Shown here in pieces: positions 26,107-34,579 of a stretch of 64,000 bases of DNA. The first letter of the stretch is position 1. Each line of letters begins with the position of its first letter. A model generated the notes under the pieces. It did not search any database. It worked only from the letters and a program-made list of their open reading frames with translations, and was not told the origin of the DNA. Both the position numbers and the translations under genes were made by a program. This DNA comes from Planomicrobium stackebrandtii (GTDB lineage Bacteria > Bacillota > Bacilli > Bacillales_A > Planococcaceae). Where the stretch lies: the NCBI RefSeq assembly GCF_030814955.1, contig NZ_JAUSWB010000004.1, positions 124,001 to 188,000 of the forward strand, written 5' to 3'.

Positions 26107-26982
26107 ATGAACAAAAAAATGGATAAAGACAAGCTGGTTGCGACATTTTCCATTGTCGCTGCAAATCCGGAAACGGGAGAAGTCGGTGTGGCCGTACAAT
26201 CGAAGTTTTTGGCAGTCGGATCAGTCGTTCCATGGGCAAAAGCAAACGTCGGAGCGGTGGCCACGCAGTCCTGGGCTAATACGGCATATGGACCAGAAGG
26301 ACTTGAGTTCTTAGAAAAAGGTTTGTCGCCTGACGAGGTAATAGACAAGCTGATAGCTGACGATCCAGGCAGAAGTTTGCGCCAAGTGGCCGTCGTTAAC
26401 GCAGATGGTGAGGCGAGCGCTTTTACAGGGCACGAATGCTACGACTGGGCAGGACATAAAATAGGCAAGCATCATTCCTGCCAAGGCAACATCCTGGTAA
26501 GTGAGGAGACGGTCAGTGAAATGAGCAGAGCCTTTGAGGAATCGGAAGGCCCGCTTGCGGAACGGCTGCTGATAGCTATATCGGCTGCTCAACATGCTGG
26601 AGGCGACAGCAGAGGCAAACAGTCGGCTGCAGTTTATGTGCTGCAAGAAGGCGCAGGATACGGCGGCTACAACGATGTCAAAGTTGATTTACGCGTGGAT
26701 GATCATCCGGAGCCGATCGAAGAACTGCGGCGGCTGTATGAACTGCACAAAATGTATGCTGCACCTTCCGAGGAAAAACTAGCCATTGAAGAAAATGTGT
26801 TGGAAACAGTTGTAGAGCAATTGGTAAAGGTCGAATTGCTGGAGTCGCTCGATCACAGCAGCTATGACGAAGAAGTGAAAGAGGCATTGAAAACTTTTGT
26901 GTTGCGTGAGAACTTTGATGACCACTGGTCAGAAGAAGCGCTTATTGATGAATCGGTGTTGAAATACTTGAAAAAGCAATAG
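26107..26982 (+). CDS. DUF1028 protein (Ntn-hydrolase-like)
   Basis: 291 residues. The first 220 match DUF1028: ATFSIVAANPETGEVGVAVQSKFLAVGSVVPWAKANVGAVATQSWAN, followed by GHECYDWAGHK and QGNILVS. The family has an Ntn-hydrolase-like fold and is often annotated as a putative aminoacyl or peptide hydrolase; its reaction is not established. The last 70 residues are an acidic helical extension. AAGGGGGC precedes the ATG. It is monocistronic and unrelated in context to the adjacent tag genes. Confidence 0.82.
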   Translation: MNKKMDKDKLVATFSIVAANPETGEVGVAVQSKFLAVGSVVPWAKANVGAVATQSWANTAYGPEGLEFLEKGLSPDEVIDKLIADDPGRSLRQVAVVNADGEASAFTGHECYDWAGHKIGKHHSCQGNILVSEETVSEMSRAFEESEGPLAERLLIAISAAQHAGGDSRGKQSAAVYVLQEGAGYGGYNDVKVDLRVDDHPEPIEELRRLYELHKMYAAPSEEKLAIEENVLETVVEQLVKVELLESLDHSSYDEEVKEALKTFVLRENFDDHWSEEALIDESVLKYLKKQ

Positions 26983-26988
26983 TTTGGG

Positions 26989-27020
26989 AGCCTGTTCAGT
27001 TATGCTGAGCAGGCTTTTTT
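26989..27020 (+). terminator. Terminator after the DUF1028 gene
   Basis: AGCCTGTTCAG with CTGAGCAGGCT (one mismatch) around TTATG, followed by TTTTTT. Confidence 0.82.
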
Positions 27021-27024
27021 ATGT

Positions 27025-27138
27025 GGGGTGCGGTCTTTTGCGTTTGAGGTGCGGTTATGAGGCATCGAGGTGCGGTCCGGAGCCTGCGAGGTGCGCTCTT
27101 GTCCATTTGGGGTGCGGTTATCGGCAAACGAGGTGCGG
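27025..27138. repeat. Six-copy 21-bp tandem repeat (GRGGTGCGG core)
   Basis: Copies of GAGGTGCGG or GGGGTGCGG (one ends in C) start at 27025, 27046, 27067, 27088, 27109 and 27130, exactly 21 bases apart. This is the reverse complement of the unit at 1052-1177. It begins 5 bases after a terminator T run and ends before the terminator of the RND gene on the other strand. Confidence 0.9.
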
Positions 27139-27156
27139 ACGGCTAAAAATACGCAC

Positions 27157-27189
27157 AAAAAAGGCAGCTCACGATGAGCTGCCTTTTCT
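27157..27189 (-). terminator. Terminator of the RND gene
   Basis: AAAAGGCAGCTCA with its complement TGAGCTGCCTTTT around a 3-base loop, directly after the stop codon on the minus strand. Confidence 0.85.
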
Positions 27190-27198
27190 AATTATTCT

Positions 27199-30100
27199 TT
27201 AGTTTACTTCTTTTTTGCGGAATTTCGAAACCACTTCGTAGACGATTGGCACGATGACCAATGTCAACAGTGTGGAACTGATCAGTCCGCCGATAACCGT
27301 GATGCCGAGGCCTTGTGAAATCAAGCCGCCTCCGCCTTCAGCTCCAATGGCAAGCGGGATGAGCGCGCCGATTGTTGCCAGGGCAGTCATCAAGATTGGG
27401 CGCAGTCGAGTTACACCGCCTTCAAGCAGTGCTTCACGTGTACTCAAACCGGCTTTCTCCATATGAATGACGCGGTCAATCAAGACAATGGCATTGGTGA
27501 CAACGATACCGATCAGCATCAATACACCAATCAATGCATTGACACTCAATGATTCTCCAGTAATCCATAATGCGACCAGTACACCGATAACAGTGAATGG
27601 CAATGAGAACAGGATGGAAAATGGAGCAAGTGCACCACCAAATGTTACTACCAGTACGAAATAAACAATCGCAATGGCTGCAAGCATGGCCAGGCCAAGC
27701 TGAGTGAACGATTCGTTGATTTGTTCAGTCACACCGCCGTGGTCAGTCGTTACACCAGCCGGCAGTTCAAGCTCTGAAGTTTGCTCGTCAATTTCTGCAG
27801 TTATGTCCGCGGCATTGTTGCCAAGGACGTCTGCAGTCAGGGAAGCAAACATTTGGCCGTCTCTGCGGTTAATGGTATCCGGTGACTGGCCTTCTTCCAC
27901 TTCCATGACCTCACCGATTGTGACGGTCGTCCCAAGTGCTGTGGGAATTTCGACATCTGTTACATCATCAATACCTGCATATTGTGTTTCTTCGGTTTCA
28001 ATGTAAACATTGATGTCTTCTTCTTCATGGGTGACTGTAGTCAAGACCGGTGCTTCGCCAACGCTGCTTAACGCCATGCCGATTTGTGCAGCCGTCAGCC
28101 CATTTTCGCTTAAGCTTTGTTGATTAGCGACCAGGGTGAATTGGTCATAAGCTTCGGTTAAGCTGGACTCTGTGTTTTCCAAGCCATCGTTATCTTCCAT
28201 TAACGGCTGGATTTGATCAATAGCCGATTGAATGTCTTCGACACTGTCACCGTAGACGAACATTTCCAGTCCGCTGCCTCCAGTTGCAGTAAAATCCATA
28301 CTAGCCCATTCTCCGGATTCTGTAGAGCTGTTCAAGTCTTCAATCAGTTTTTCACTTTCATCAGTAAATGCTTCAAAATCGTCATCATACTCAATATAGA
28401 ACAATGCGGAATTGTCTCCGCCGCCGCCCATTGCGGACATTGGGTTGCCGCCGCCAAGTGAGTACTGGTAAGACGTTACGCCTTCTCTGCCTTCAATAGA
28501 GCCTTCTGCATCAAGTGCAACGGCTTCTACATCTTCGCGTGTCTGGCCAGGTTCCGGGCTATAGGTAGCCATCACCGTTTTCTGTTCTTCTTCAGGAAGG
28601 AAGCTGACGCCGATAACCGGAATCAAGAACAGACTTGCGGCAAGGAGCAACGACGCTCCTCCAAACGTGATGATTTTGTGATTCAAGGTCCATTCCAAAA
28701 TGCGTTTGTAGCTGTCTGCCATTTTGCCTGGCTTGTGTTCTTTTTGTTTGGAGCTATTAGTGTCCAGGTTGTGCAATTGCTTGCGGTACATCAAATGCGC
28801 CATCATCGGAACGATGGTAACTGCAACCAATAGGGATGCAGACAAAGCAAAGACGACTGCCAAAGCGAACGGCAGGAACAATTCGCCGATTTGTCCGCTG
28901 ACAAGTGCAAGCGGCAGGAATACTGCGATGGTAACGATCGTTGATGAGAAAATCGGTACGAACATTTCGCGTGTTGCTTCACGGATCAGTTCTTTGCCGC
29001 GCAGTTTTTCGCCGGGCAAAGCCATGCGGCGATAGATATTTTCGATAACAACAATCGAGTCATCGATAACGCGTCCGATTGCGACGGTCAGTGCGCCGAG
29101 TGTCATGATATTTAACGTAATATCCATTTGGTTCAATAAGAAAATCGCCATCAGCAATGACAAGGGAATAGAGATGATAGAAATAACCGTTGTCTTAAAG
29201 CTGCGAAGGAACAGCAAAATGATTGCGACAGCAAATAAAATACCGAATAGCGCTTTGCTGAGCATCGTTTCAACCGATGTCTCGATCGGTTCGCCTTGGT
29301 CAAATGTGGAAGCGACGGTCAAACCGTATTCTTCCTCAACATCTGCAACGATGTCTTTGACGCCATTGACCACTTCAACGGTATTGGCGTCGGGTGATTT
29401 GACGATTGAAATACCGATAGATTCTTCACCGTTTGTACGGGAAATCGATTCTGCTTCGCTGACCACTTCAATCTCGGCCAGTTCGCTTAATGCAACTGTC
29501 GGAATCGCAGATGGTGCAGCTGCGGTTGGAGTTTCAGCCGCTGGTGCTTCAGTTGTTGGTGGTTGAGCTGCCGGTGCTTCCGTTCCAGCTTCTTCAGATC
29601 CAGGAGCAGTTGGGGCAGCACTTGGAGCATCAGTGGCCGCTGCAGGAACAGCCGGAATCTGAAGGCTTCTCAAATCATCGACAGAGGTGATATCGCCATC
29701 AATAACCAGGTTTTTCAGTTCACCGTCAAAATCGGTCAATCCTAACGGAAAGGTCAGGTTGGATCCTTGGATCAATTGCTGAATTGTATCTTCAGTCAAG
29801 CCGTATTGTGCCAGTGCTTCCTGATCAAAGGACATCGTGACTTTCTGGACACGTTGTCCCGAAACTTGTGCCTCGGACAAACCGGCTACCCCTTCAAGAG
29901 CAGGAATTACGTTTTCTTCGACGCTGGCCGTCAGTTCTTCCAGTGAACTCTCAGAATCGCTGATGCTCAATGTTAGAACAGGGAATGCATCCAAACTGAT
30001 GCGCGAAACCTCTGGGGCGTTGGCAGACTCGGGAATTGAAATTTGTGACAAGGCATCTTCCAATTCACGGGTTGCTTCGTCCATATCGACTTCAAAGTCG

Positions 30101-30387
30101 TATTGAACTTGAATGGTCGAAGCATTGGCCATCGATGTGGACGTTGTAAGTTCAACGCCATTCATATTTTGGATCCGCTGCTCCATCGGAATGGTGACTT
30201 CTTCCATAATTTCATCCGGTGCTGCACCAGGGTATGTAGTAACGACGGTCACAGCCGGAAGGGTGATGCTGGGAATGGATTCCTGTTTCATGGTCAAGCC
30301 GGCATAAAGGCCAGCGACAACGATCATGAGTGTCAAAATCCATATTGCAAACTTGTTGTTCAAGGAAAAATCGATAATTTTCTTCAA
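27199..30387 (-). CDS. RND-family efflux transporter (SwrC/AcrB type)
   Basis: A 1062-residue, 12-span exporter of the HAE1/AcrB superfamily. The N-terminal span, the KQESIPSITLPAVTVVTTYPGAAPDEIMEEVT segment, the GRVIDDSIVVIENIYR motif in span 4 and the repeated C-terminal half with GIVVTNAIVLIDRV are typical. In Firmicutes these are close to SwrC/YerP, which exports surfactin-like lipopeptides or drugs. About 60 residues near 250-310 form an Ala/Pro/Thr-rich low-complexity insert in the first extracytoplasmic domain. The TetR gene immediately upstream, 18 bases away, is probably in the same operon and regulates it. Confidence 0.9.
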   Translation of the reverse strand: MKKIIDFSLNNKFAIWILTLMIVVAGLYAGLTMKQESIPSITLPAVTVVTTYPGAAPDEIMEEVTIPMEQRIQNMNGVELTTSTSMANASTIQVQYDFEVDMDEATRELEDALSQISIPESANAPEVSRISLDAFPVLTLSISDSESSLEELTASVEENVIPALEGVAGLSEAQVSGQRVQKVTMSFDQEALAQYGLTEDTIQQLIQGSNLTFPLGLTDFDGELKNLVIDGDITSVDDLRSLQIPAVPAAATDAPSAAPTAPGSEEAGTEAPAAQPPTTEAPAAETPTAAAPSAIPTVALSELAEIEVVSEAESISRTNGEESIGISIVKSPDANTVEVVNGVKDIVADVEEEYGLTVASTFDQGEPIETSVETMLSKALFGILFAVAIILLFLRSFKTTVISIISIPLSLLMAIFLLNQMDITLNIMTLGALTVAIGRVIDDSIVVIENIYRRMALPGEKLRGKELIREATREMFVPIFSSTIVTIAVFLPLALVSGQIGELFLPFALAVVFALSASLLVAVTIVPMMAHLMYRKQLHNLDTNSSKQKEHKPGKMADSYKRILEWTLNHKIITFGGASLLLAASLFLIPVIGVSFLPEEEQKTVMATYSPEPGQTREDVEAVALDAEGSIEGREGVTSYQYSLGGGNPMSAMGGGGDNSALFYIEYDDDFEAFTDESEKLIEDLNSSTESGEWASMDFTATGGSGLEMFVYGDSVEDIQSAIDQIQPLMEDNDGLENTESSLTEAYDQFTLVANQQSLSENGLTAAQIGMALSSVGEAPVLTTVTHEEEDINVYIETEETQYAGIDDVTDVEIPTALGTTVTIGEVMEVEEGQSPDTINRRDGQMFASLTADVLGNNAADITAEIDEQTSELELPAGVTTDHGGVTEQINESFTQLGLAMLAAIAIVYFVLVVTFGGALAPFSILFSLPFTVIGVLVALWITGESLSVNALIGVLMLIGIVVTNAIVLIDRVIHMEKAGLSTREALLEGGVTRLRPILMTALATIGALIPLAIGAEGGGGLISQGLGITVIGGLISSTLLTLVIVPIVYEVVSKFRKKEVN

Positions 30388-30405
30388 GTGGTTAGCTCCT
30401 TTTTC

Positions 30406-31224
30406 TCAAATGAAATTTTCCAGATATAGCACGTCGTTCTTAATGGAAGGAGACTGTTTTAAATAAACCAGCAAGGCTTCAATTAAAAACTCCTCTTGTT
30501 CTTTTTTGGCGACTTGTTCTTTCAATAAATTGAGTGAAGCCAGCAACTTGTCGGGATGAGGTTCAGATGCTTTAATTTTTTCTGCTATGTGGAGAAAGAG
30601 TTCGTCAATGGTGACTGGCGACGAACGCGCCTCGGTTAAAACAGGTTCCATATCCTCCAGATTAGCGACAATTGCATCGATGGCCGCTGTGACGAAATTG
30701 ACCAGCTTGGAAATCGGCACATGTTTTTGTTCGATAACCAGTGTAATGATGTATTGCTGCATTATGCCTTCGAGCACCATCACCAAATCATCCAAAAATG
30801 GTTCGACGGGAGTTCCGTAGGTATCCAGCAGGATGGTCTTGTGCAGCGTAATAGTCGACTGGCGCAGTTCCATGAACAATGATTTCAGCTTGTCGCTGTC
30901 ACTGAGCGGAAAATCTTTGAATACCATCATGAAAAAATCCTGATTGGAAAGTGTACGCTCAATCTCAATCGCCAATTTCTCTTTGAAAACATCCTTGTGA
31001 TCGGATCCCGGGGCGTGCTGAGAACTGGAGATTGCCTCCGTGATTTCTTCATGGTACTGCTTTAAGATTTCGATGAATAAATTTTCCTTCGAATCGAAAT
31101 GCTTGTAGAAAGCACCTTTGGAAATGCCTACGGCTTGCGCTACTTCCTGCACCGAAGTTTGATGAAAGCCTTTTAAAGAAAATAAATGTACAGCCTGCTT
31201 CATTAACTCAGTTCTTTTGTCCAT
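30406..31224 (-). CDS. TetR family transcriptional regulator
   Basis: 272 residues. The N-terminal helix-turn-helix (AVHLFSLKGFHQTSVQEVAQAVGISKGAFYKHFDSKENLFIEIL) is a clear TetR_N domain; the C-terminal ligand domain is longer than usual (about 210 residues). I chose the ATG at 31224, preceded by AGGAGGG, since the frame that opens at 31335 would read through the promoter and operator. The palindrome TGACTGGTTGGTCA lies 34 bases upstream, between -10 and start codon, consistent with autorepression. It should repress itself and the RND exporter until an inducer binds. Confidence 0.87.
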   Translation of the reverse strand: MDKRTELMKQAVHLFSLKGFHQTSVQEVAQAVGISKGAFYKHFDSKENLFIEILKQYHEEITEAISSSQHAPGSDHKDVFKEKLAIEIERTLSNQDFFMMVFKDFPLSDSDKLKSLFMELRQSTITLHKTILLDTYGTPVEPFLDDLVMVLEGIMQQYIITLVIEQKHVPISKLVNFVTAAIDAIVANLEDMEPVLTEARSSPVTIDELFLHIAEKIKASEPHPDKLLASLNLLKEQVAKKEQEEFLIEALLVYLKQSPSIKNDVLYLENFI

Positions 31225-31240
31225 TCGAGCCCTCCTAAAC

Positions 31241-31271
31241 CGACTGGTCACTTTTAATGACTGGTTGGTCA
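31241..31271. promoter_or_regulatory. TetR operator: two related sites
   Basis: TGACTGGTTGGTCA at 31258-31271 is an imperfect palindrome (TGAC...GTCA), and CGACTGGTCA at 31241-31250 repeats its half-sites; both continue with CTT. They lie downstream of a TATAAT (31287-31282, minus strand) that has TTGACT 15 bases away. The position fits repression of the TetR-RND operon. Confidence 0.6.
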
Positions 31272-31447
31272 CTTGTTCCAGATTATAGCTTACAGTGAGC
31301 AAAGTCAATTTGATGAGCTTTGGATTTTGTGACAACTTAATGTCTCCAATCTATTGAAATTTTCATCGGCGATTTAGAGGACTATGCTTGCAGGTATAGA
31401 ATACTAGTAAGTATTAGAATGAAGAGTTTTACAGAGGAGAGGATTGA

Positions 31448-31969
31448 ATGGTGCAAAAGTATATCAGTGAACCATTTGTCGAGGAGCGGGCTGAACAGCC
31501 TTATGTCGGAATTCCGATATTGGCAGGGCTGGCGGAATGGGATAAAGTGAATAGCCTCGTCGGCGAGCTTTTTGACTGGCTGAAGGGCAAAGGCATTAAA
31601 CCGGCAGGAACTCCATTTTTCCGTTATTGGTGCCTGGGAGATTCTGAAGGTAAATACAAAATGGAAGTGGGCTTGCCGGTCAAACGGATGGTGAGCGGGG
31701 ATGACCGGGTGGTCGCCAGTTTCATACCGGGAGGATCTTATTTATCGGCGCTGCATAAAGGGCATCCCGACAATTTGGAGAAATCTCTCGCAGCACTGGA
31801 ACAATGGGCGTTGCAGGAAGAACTGGATATCGACAAGCGATGGGAAGGGCAGGAAGAAATTTGGAACGGACGTTTTGAGTTTTATGTGACCGATCCGGAA
31901 ACAGAACCTGATTTAAACAAGTGGGCAATCAGGATCGCCTTTTTGCTGATGAGAGACGATGCGGCTTAA
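31448..31969 (+). CDS. GyrI-like small-molecule binding protein
   Basis: A 173-residue stand-alone protein resembling GyrI/AraC effector-binding domains: the FVEERAEQPYVGIPI start, the PAGTPFFRYW strand and GLPVKRMVSGDDRVVASFIPGGSYLSALHKG follow the usual order. Such proteins bind or hydrolyse hydrophobic cyclic compounds. AGAGGAGAGGA precedes the ATG. It is divergent from the TetR-RND operon and may belong to the same response, but this is inferred only from position. Confidence 0.75.
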   Translation: MVQKYISEPFVEERAEQPYVGIPILAGLAEWDKVNSLVGELFDWLKGKGIKPAGTPFFRYWCLGDSEGKYKMEVGLPVKRMVSGDDRVVASFIPGGSYLSALHKGHPDNLEKSLAALEQWALQEELDIDKRWEGQEEIWNGRFEFYVTDPETEPDLNKWAIRIAFLLMRDDAA

Positions 31970-32025
31970 AGTGTGCAATAAGAAGCTTGCAGGAAAGATA
32001 CACACTAAAGTAAAGAGGCGATGGG

Positions 32026-33090
32026 ATGATGGGGTCTGTTGGAGTTGCTATTATTATTTTCGGGTTAGTTGGCATAGGAATTTATTGGAGTTCCCATAAG
32101 ACGAAATCCGCATTAAAAAATGAAAATCGGGAATTGCTGTTGCTGACACAAGATGAGTTCTTGAAAAAACAAAAGGAATTGGACTTGGATTTCGTAGAAG
32201 GTACGGAGTCTAGCTTTCGAACCTGCGCACAAGAGTTGGAAGCTGCTTATCCCCTTGATTATCAGCTGCACATCTACAACCGAATGGTTAAAGAAACAAG
32301 GTACAGCCAGGCAACCATTCTCGAATTGATGTTTGAACAAAAGCGGTTTTTGCTGATGGCATCTATTCTGAAAAAAGTGCCCATGTTTTCGAAAGCGGTA
32401 GACGAGGTTTGGCACCAACAGTTGATGTTCACCAATGAGTACCGGGATTTCACAGAGAAGTTTGCCGGCCGGTTTATCCACCACGCTCCAAATGTGGACG
32501 GAACAGATGGGGTAGACGATAAGTTTTTATTCGATATGGCGTACAAAAAGCTGTTTATCGAGAAACCTTCTTCGGCCAAATCATGGGGTGCTCCATTTTA
32601 TGAAATGGTGCCAAGTGCCAGTTTCCTCGCGGAATGGAGAGATTCAGACATATCACTGCTCGAAAGCCAATACTTTTTTGACAGGAGCGAAACCCGGCGC
32701 TCTGTATACGGATTGATTCGTGAGATCAAGAGTGACATTGAATCTGCAATGAACAAAGGGAAGTACAGCCGATTTCTGGAAAAGCAATCCCGCATTGTCC
32801 AGGGTTCTTATCCCACACCAGGAACATCCAATGAACTGACACTGCCTTACGTAATCTGGGCAGCAGGGGACACGGGTGCAACGTATTCCGAATCACTTGG
32901 ACTTGCCAAAACCCATAAAAAAATAAAGTCGGATTCCGATGGAGGAAACTCTGGATTTTTCGGAACCGTATTAGATAAGCCGAAAAGTTCAAAAGAAGCT
33001 TGGTGCGGATCTGACTCAAGCGATTCGGGCGGCTCTGGAGACTCCGGCGGCGGTTCTTCTTGCGGAAGCAGTTGTGGTAGTTCCAGCTGA
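32026..33090 (+). CDS. Membrane-anchored protein with Cys/Ser/Gly-rich tail, unrecognised
   Basis: 354 residues with one N-terminal membrane span (about 3-21), a helical basic-acidic region, and a segment DEVWHQQLMFTNEYRDFTEKFAGRFIHHAPN. This segment resembles the D-x-x-WH-x-H/Q...Y motif of glycine-rich domain-containing proteins; the match is by eye. The C-terminus is low-complexity with Ser, Gly and Asp, ending in SCGSSCGSSS with two Cys. Similar Cys/Gly tails occur in several poorly understood bacterial membrane proteins. AGAGGCG precedes the start. Function unknown; it is followed by a very long terminator stem. Confidence 0.72.
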   Translation: MMGSVGVAIIIFGLVGIGIYWSSHKTKSALKNENRELLLLTQDEFLKKQKELDLDFVEGTESSFRTCAQELEAAYPLDYQLHIYNRMVKETRYSQATILELMFEQKRFLLMASILKKVPMFSKAVDEVWHQQLMFTNEYRDFTEKFAGRFIHHAPNVDGTDGVDDKFLFDMAYKKLFIEKPSSAKSWGAPFYEMVPSASFLAEWRDSDISLLESQYFFDRSETRRSVYGLIREIKSDIESAMNKGKYSRFLEKQSRIVQGSYPTPGTSNELTLPYVIWAAGDTGATYSESLGLAKTHKKIKSDSDGGNSGFFGTVLDKPKSSKEAWCGSDSSDSGGSGDSGGGSSCGSSCGSSS

Positions 33091-33212
33091 TCTAAAACAA
33101 CAAGTGTAATTATAAAAGTTGAACAAAAAATTTTTTCTTAAAGTTGCTTCAGGAATGCTGTTTTGCCGAATATCGATACGTGAGGACCATCAGTTCAGTT
33201 TATTATAGAAGA

Positions 33213-33265
33213 AAGACACCTCTCTCTGCAGTGGCACTTGTGGCCACTGCAGAGAGAGGTGTCTT
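33213..33265. terminator. Long bidirectional terminator
   Basis: AAGACACCTCTCTCTGCAGTGGC pairs with its complement over about 23 bases around a short loop. It separates the convergent gene at 32026 and comK. Confidence 0.85.
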
Positions 33266-33272
33266 ATTTTGC

Positions 33273-33749
33273 TTACTGCTTATTTTTTTCACGAACGTTG
33301 GAATAGTAATAAATCATTTCATACATGCGGCTTCGCTGCTTTTGCAGAATACCGATGGAGACATTGACTTCTGTTGATACATTGAACTCATCAAACAGGA
33401 CGCGGGTCCTGTTCCGGGCAATGGTTTCCAGCCGGTAGTGGTGGTTGAAAATCCAAACGCAGTCAGGGTTGCCAGGAGACTTTGTGGGGTAAGCGGCTAA
33501 ACCGTTTTCCGAAATGAGAAGGGGTGTTTTTTTATGCTGTTTAAGATTGTGCCGTGTAGCTTTCACACGTCCTTCGTATGTGGATGCATACATCATACAA
33601 GTTTTATCTATCAATGACAGAACCGAATCACGGGAATAAAAAACGTCATCTTTCGTCACAATTTTTGATTTTTTCTCTGTTTCAAAATAACTTTCAACAA
33701 ACAACACTGATCGATCAATTAACTTCTCATCATACTTCTTCACTATCAC
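33273..33749 (-). CDS. comK: Competence transcription factor ComK
   Basis: 158 residues. The core matches ComK: MYASTYEGRVKATRHNLKQHKKTPLLIS, then the AYPTKSPGNPDCVWIFNHH segment (family pattern FPT-SP-NP-CxWI-H). ComK activates late competence (DNA uptake) genes by binding paired AT-boxes in the minor groove. It is somewhat shorter than B. subtilis ComK (192 residues), lacking part of the C-terminal tail. The start is a GTG at 33749; a second GTG two codons on is spaced better from AGGGGAG. A promoter and a perfect AT-rich inverted repeat lie just upstream, suggesting autoregulation. It is divergent from a small sigma factor gene. Confidence 0.85.
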   Translation of the reverse strand: MIVKKYDEKLIDRSVLFVESYFETEKKSKIVTKDDVFYSRDSVLSLIDKTCMMYASTYEGRVKATRHNLKQHKKTPLLISENGLAAYPTKSPGNPDCVWIFNHHYRLETIARNRTRVLFDEFNVSTEVNVSIGILQKQRSRMYEMIYYYSNVREKNKQ

Positions 33750-33776
33750 AAGCTCCCCTTTCTCAACACATAAAAA

Positions 33777-33805
33777 ATTTTACCATTCACACGTTTTACA
33801 GGCAA
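33777..33805 (-). promoter_or_regulatory. comK promoter
   Basis: On the minus strand TTGCCT (33805-33800), 17 bases, TAAAAT (33782-33777), the latter preceded by TGG (extended -10). Start of transcription near 33770. Confidence 0.5.
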
Positions 33806-33817
33806 TCTGTTTTTCTG

Positions 33818-33834
33818 AAAATAGGTACTATTTT
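33818..33834. promoter_or_regulatory. Candidate ComK box upstream of comK
   Basis: AAAATAGGTACTATTTT is a perfect inverted repeat with 3 central bases, placed 12 bases upstream of the comK -35. ComK boxes consist of AAAA-N5-TTTT units; this A4...T4 arrangement has 9 bases between and so is a variant, not an exact match. Confidence 0.4.
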
Positions 33835-33985
33835 GACAATTTTATGTGCCTAAATTCCTGTTTGTTTTAATGATAAAGCGTGTATCGTAAGGACAAATAG
33901 CATAGAGGGCAAGTGGCGACTGCTCTTTTCAGAACGTATTCTGAATGGACCCGGGAATCAACGAACGTTCAGAAGGACAAAACCA

Positions 33986-34465
33986 ATGAAAGATTTTGAA
34001 GAAGTGGCTGCACAATATGCGCCAATGATTTCTGCTATGATCCGCAAACTTCATATCTACCGTGATTACGATACGTATCGCCAAATCGGCAACATTGCGC
34101 TTTGGCAGGCATGGCGGCGTTTCGAAGACGAAAAAGGAAACTTTACCCCTTTTGCTTATCGCAGCATTCGTGGCGCGATGCTCGATGAACTGAAGCGGGA
34201 GACGAGAAAGAATGACCAGGCAACCCATATGAGCAATGTAAAAATGGAAAGTGGAGAAGCAATATCAGAAGGATTGCCCGATTGGCTGGATGTGAGCATG
34301 CTTAATGACCATGAAAAATGGCTGCTCGAAGCACTTTACGTAAAGGGAAGGAGGCTTACAGATCTGGCAGTAAGTGAAAAAATTTCACTTGCAGGTATGA
34401 AAAAAAGGCGCGAGCGGCTGTTAAAAAAGCTGAGGGAAGCGACTCATCATCCGTTCAAGGAGTAG
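33986..34465 (+). CDS. Small sigma-70 family sigma factor
   Basis: 159 residues. Region 2 is recognisable (YDTYRQIGNIALWQAWRRFEDEKGNFTPFAYRSIRGAMLDELKRETR), and region 4 is reduced to an HTH (DHEKWLLEALYVKGRRLTDLAVSEKISLAGMKKRRERLLKKLRE). It looks like a minimal, SigH-like or alternative sigma factor rather than a typical ECF with an anti-sigma gene; no anti-sigma gene is adjacent. A weak AAGGAC precedes the ATG. It is divergent from comK, and in staphylococci a SigH-type factor works with ComK in competence, so a competence role is possible. The subfamily is not certain. Confidence 0.72.
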   Translation: MKDFEEVAAQYAPMISAMIRKLHIYRDYDTYRQIGNIALWQAWRRFEDEKGNFTPFAYRSIRGAMLDELKRETRKNDQATHMSNVKMESGEAISEGLPDWLDVSMLNDHEKWLLEALYVKGRRLTDLAVSEKISLAGMKKRRERLLKKLREATHHPFKE

Positions 34466-34579
34466 CATAAGCGGAAACTGCGAGAAGTCGGCAGCATGAA
34501 GGATTCAGAAAAAGGTGGTAGCGAACAAAATCGAATTGTATAATAAGTGACGCGGCAGAAAGAAATGGGGATTAATCAT

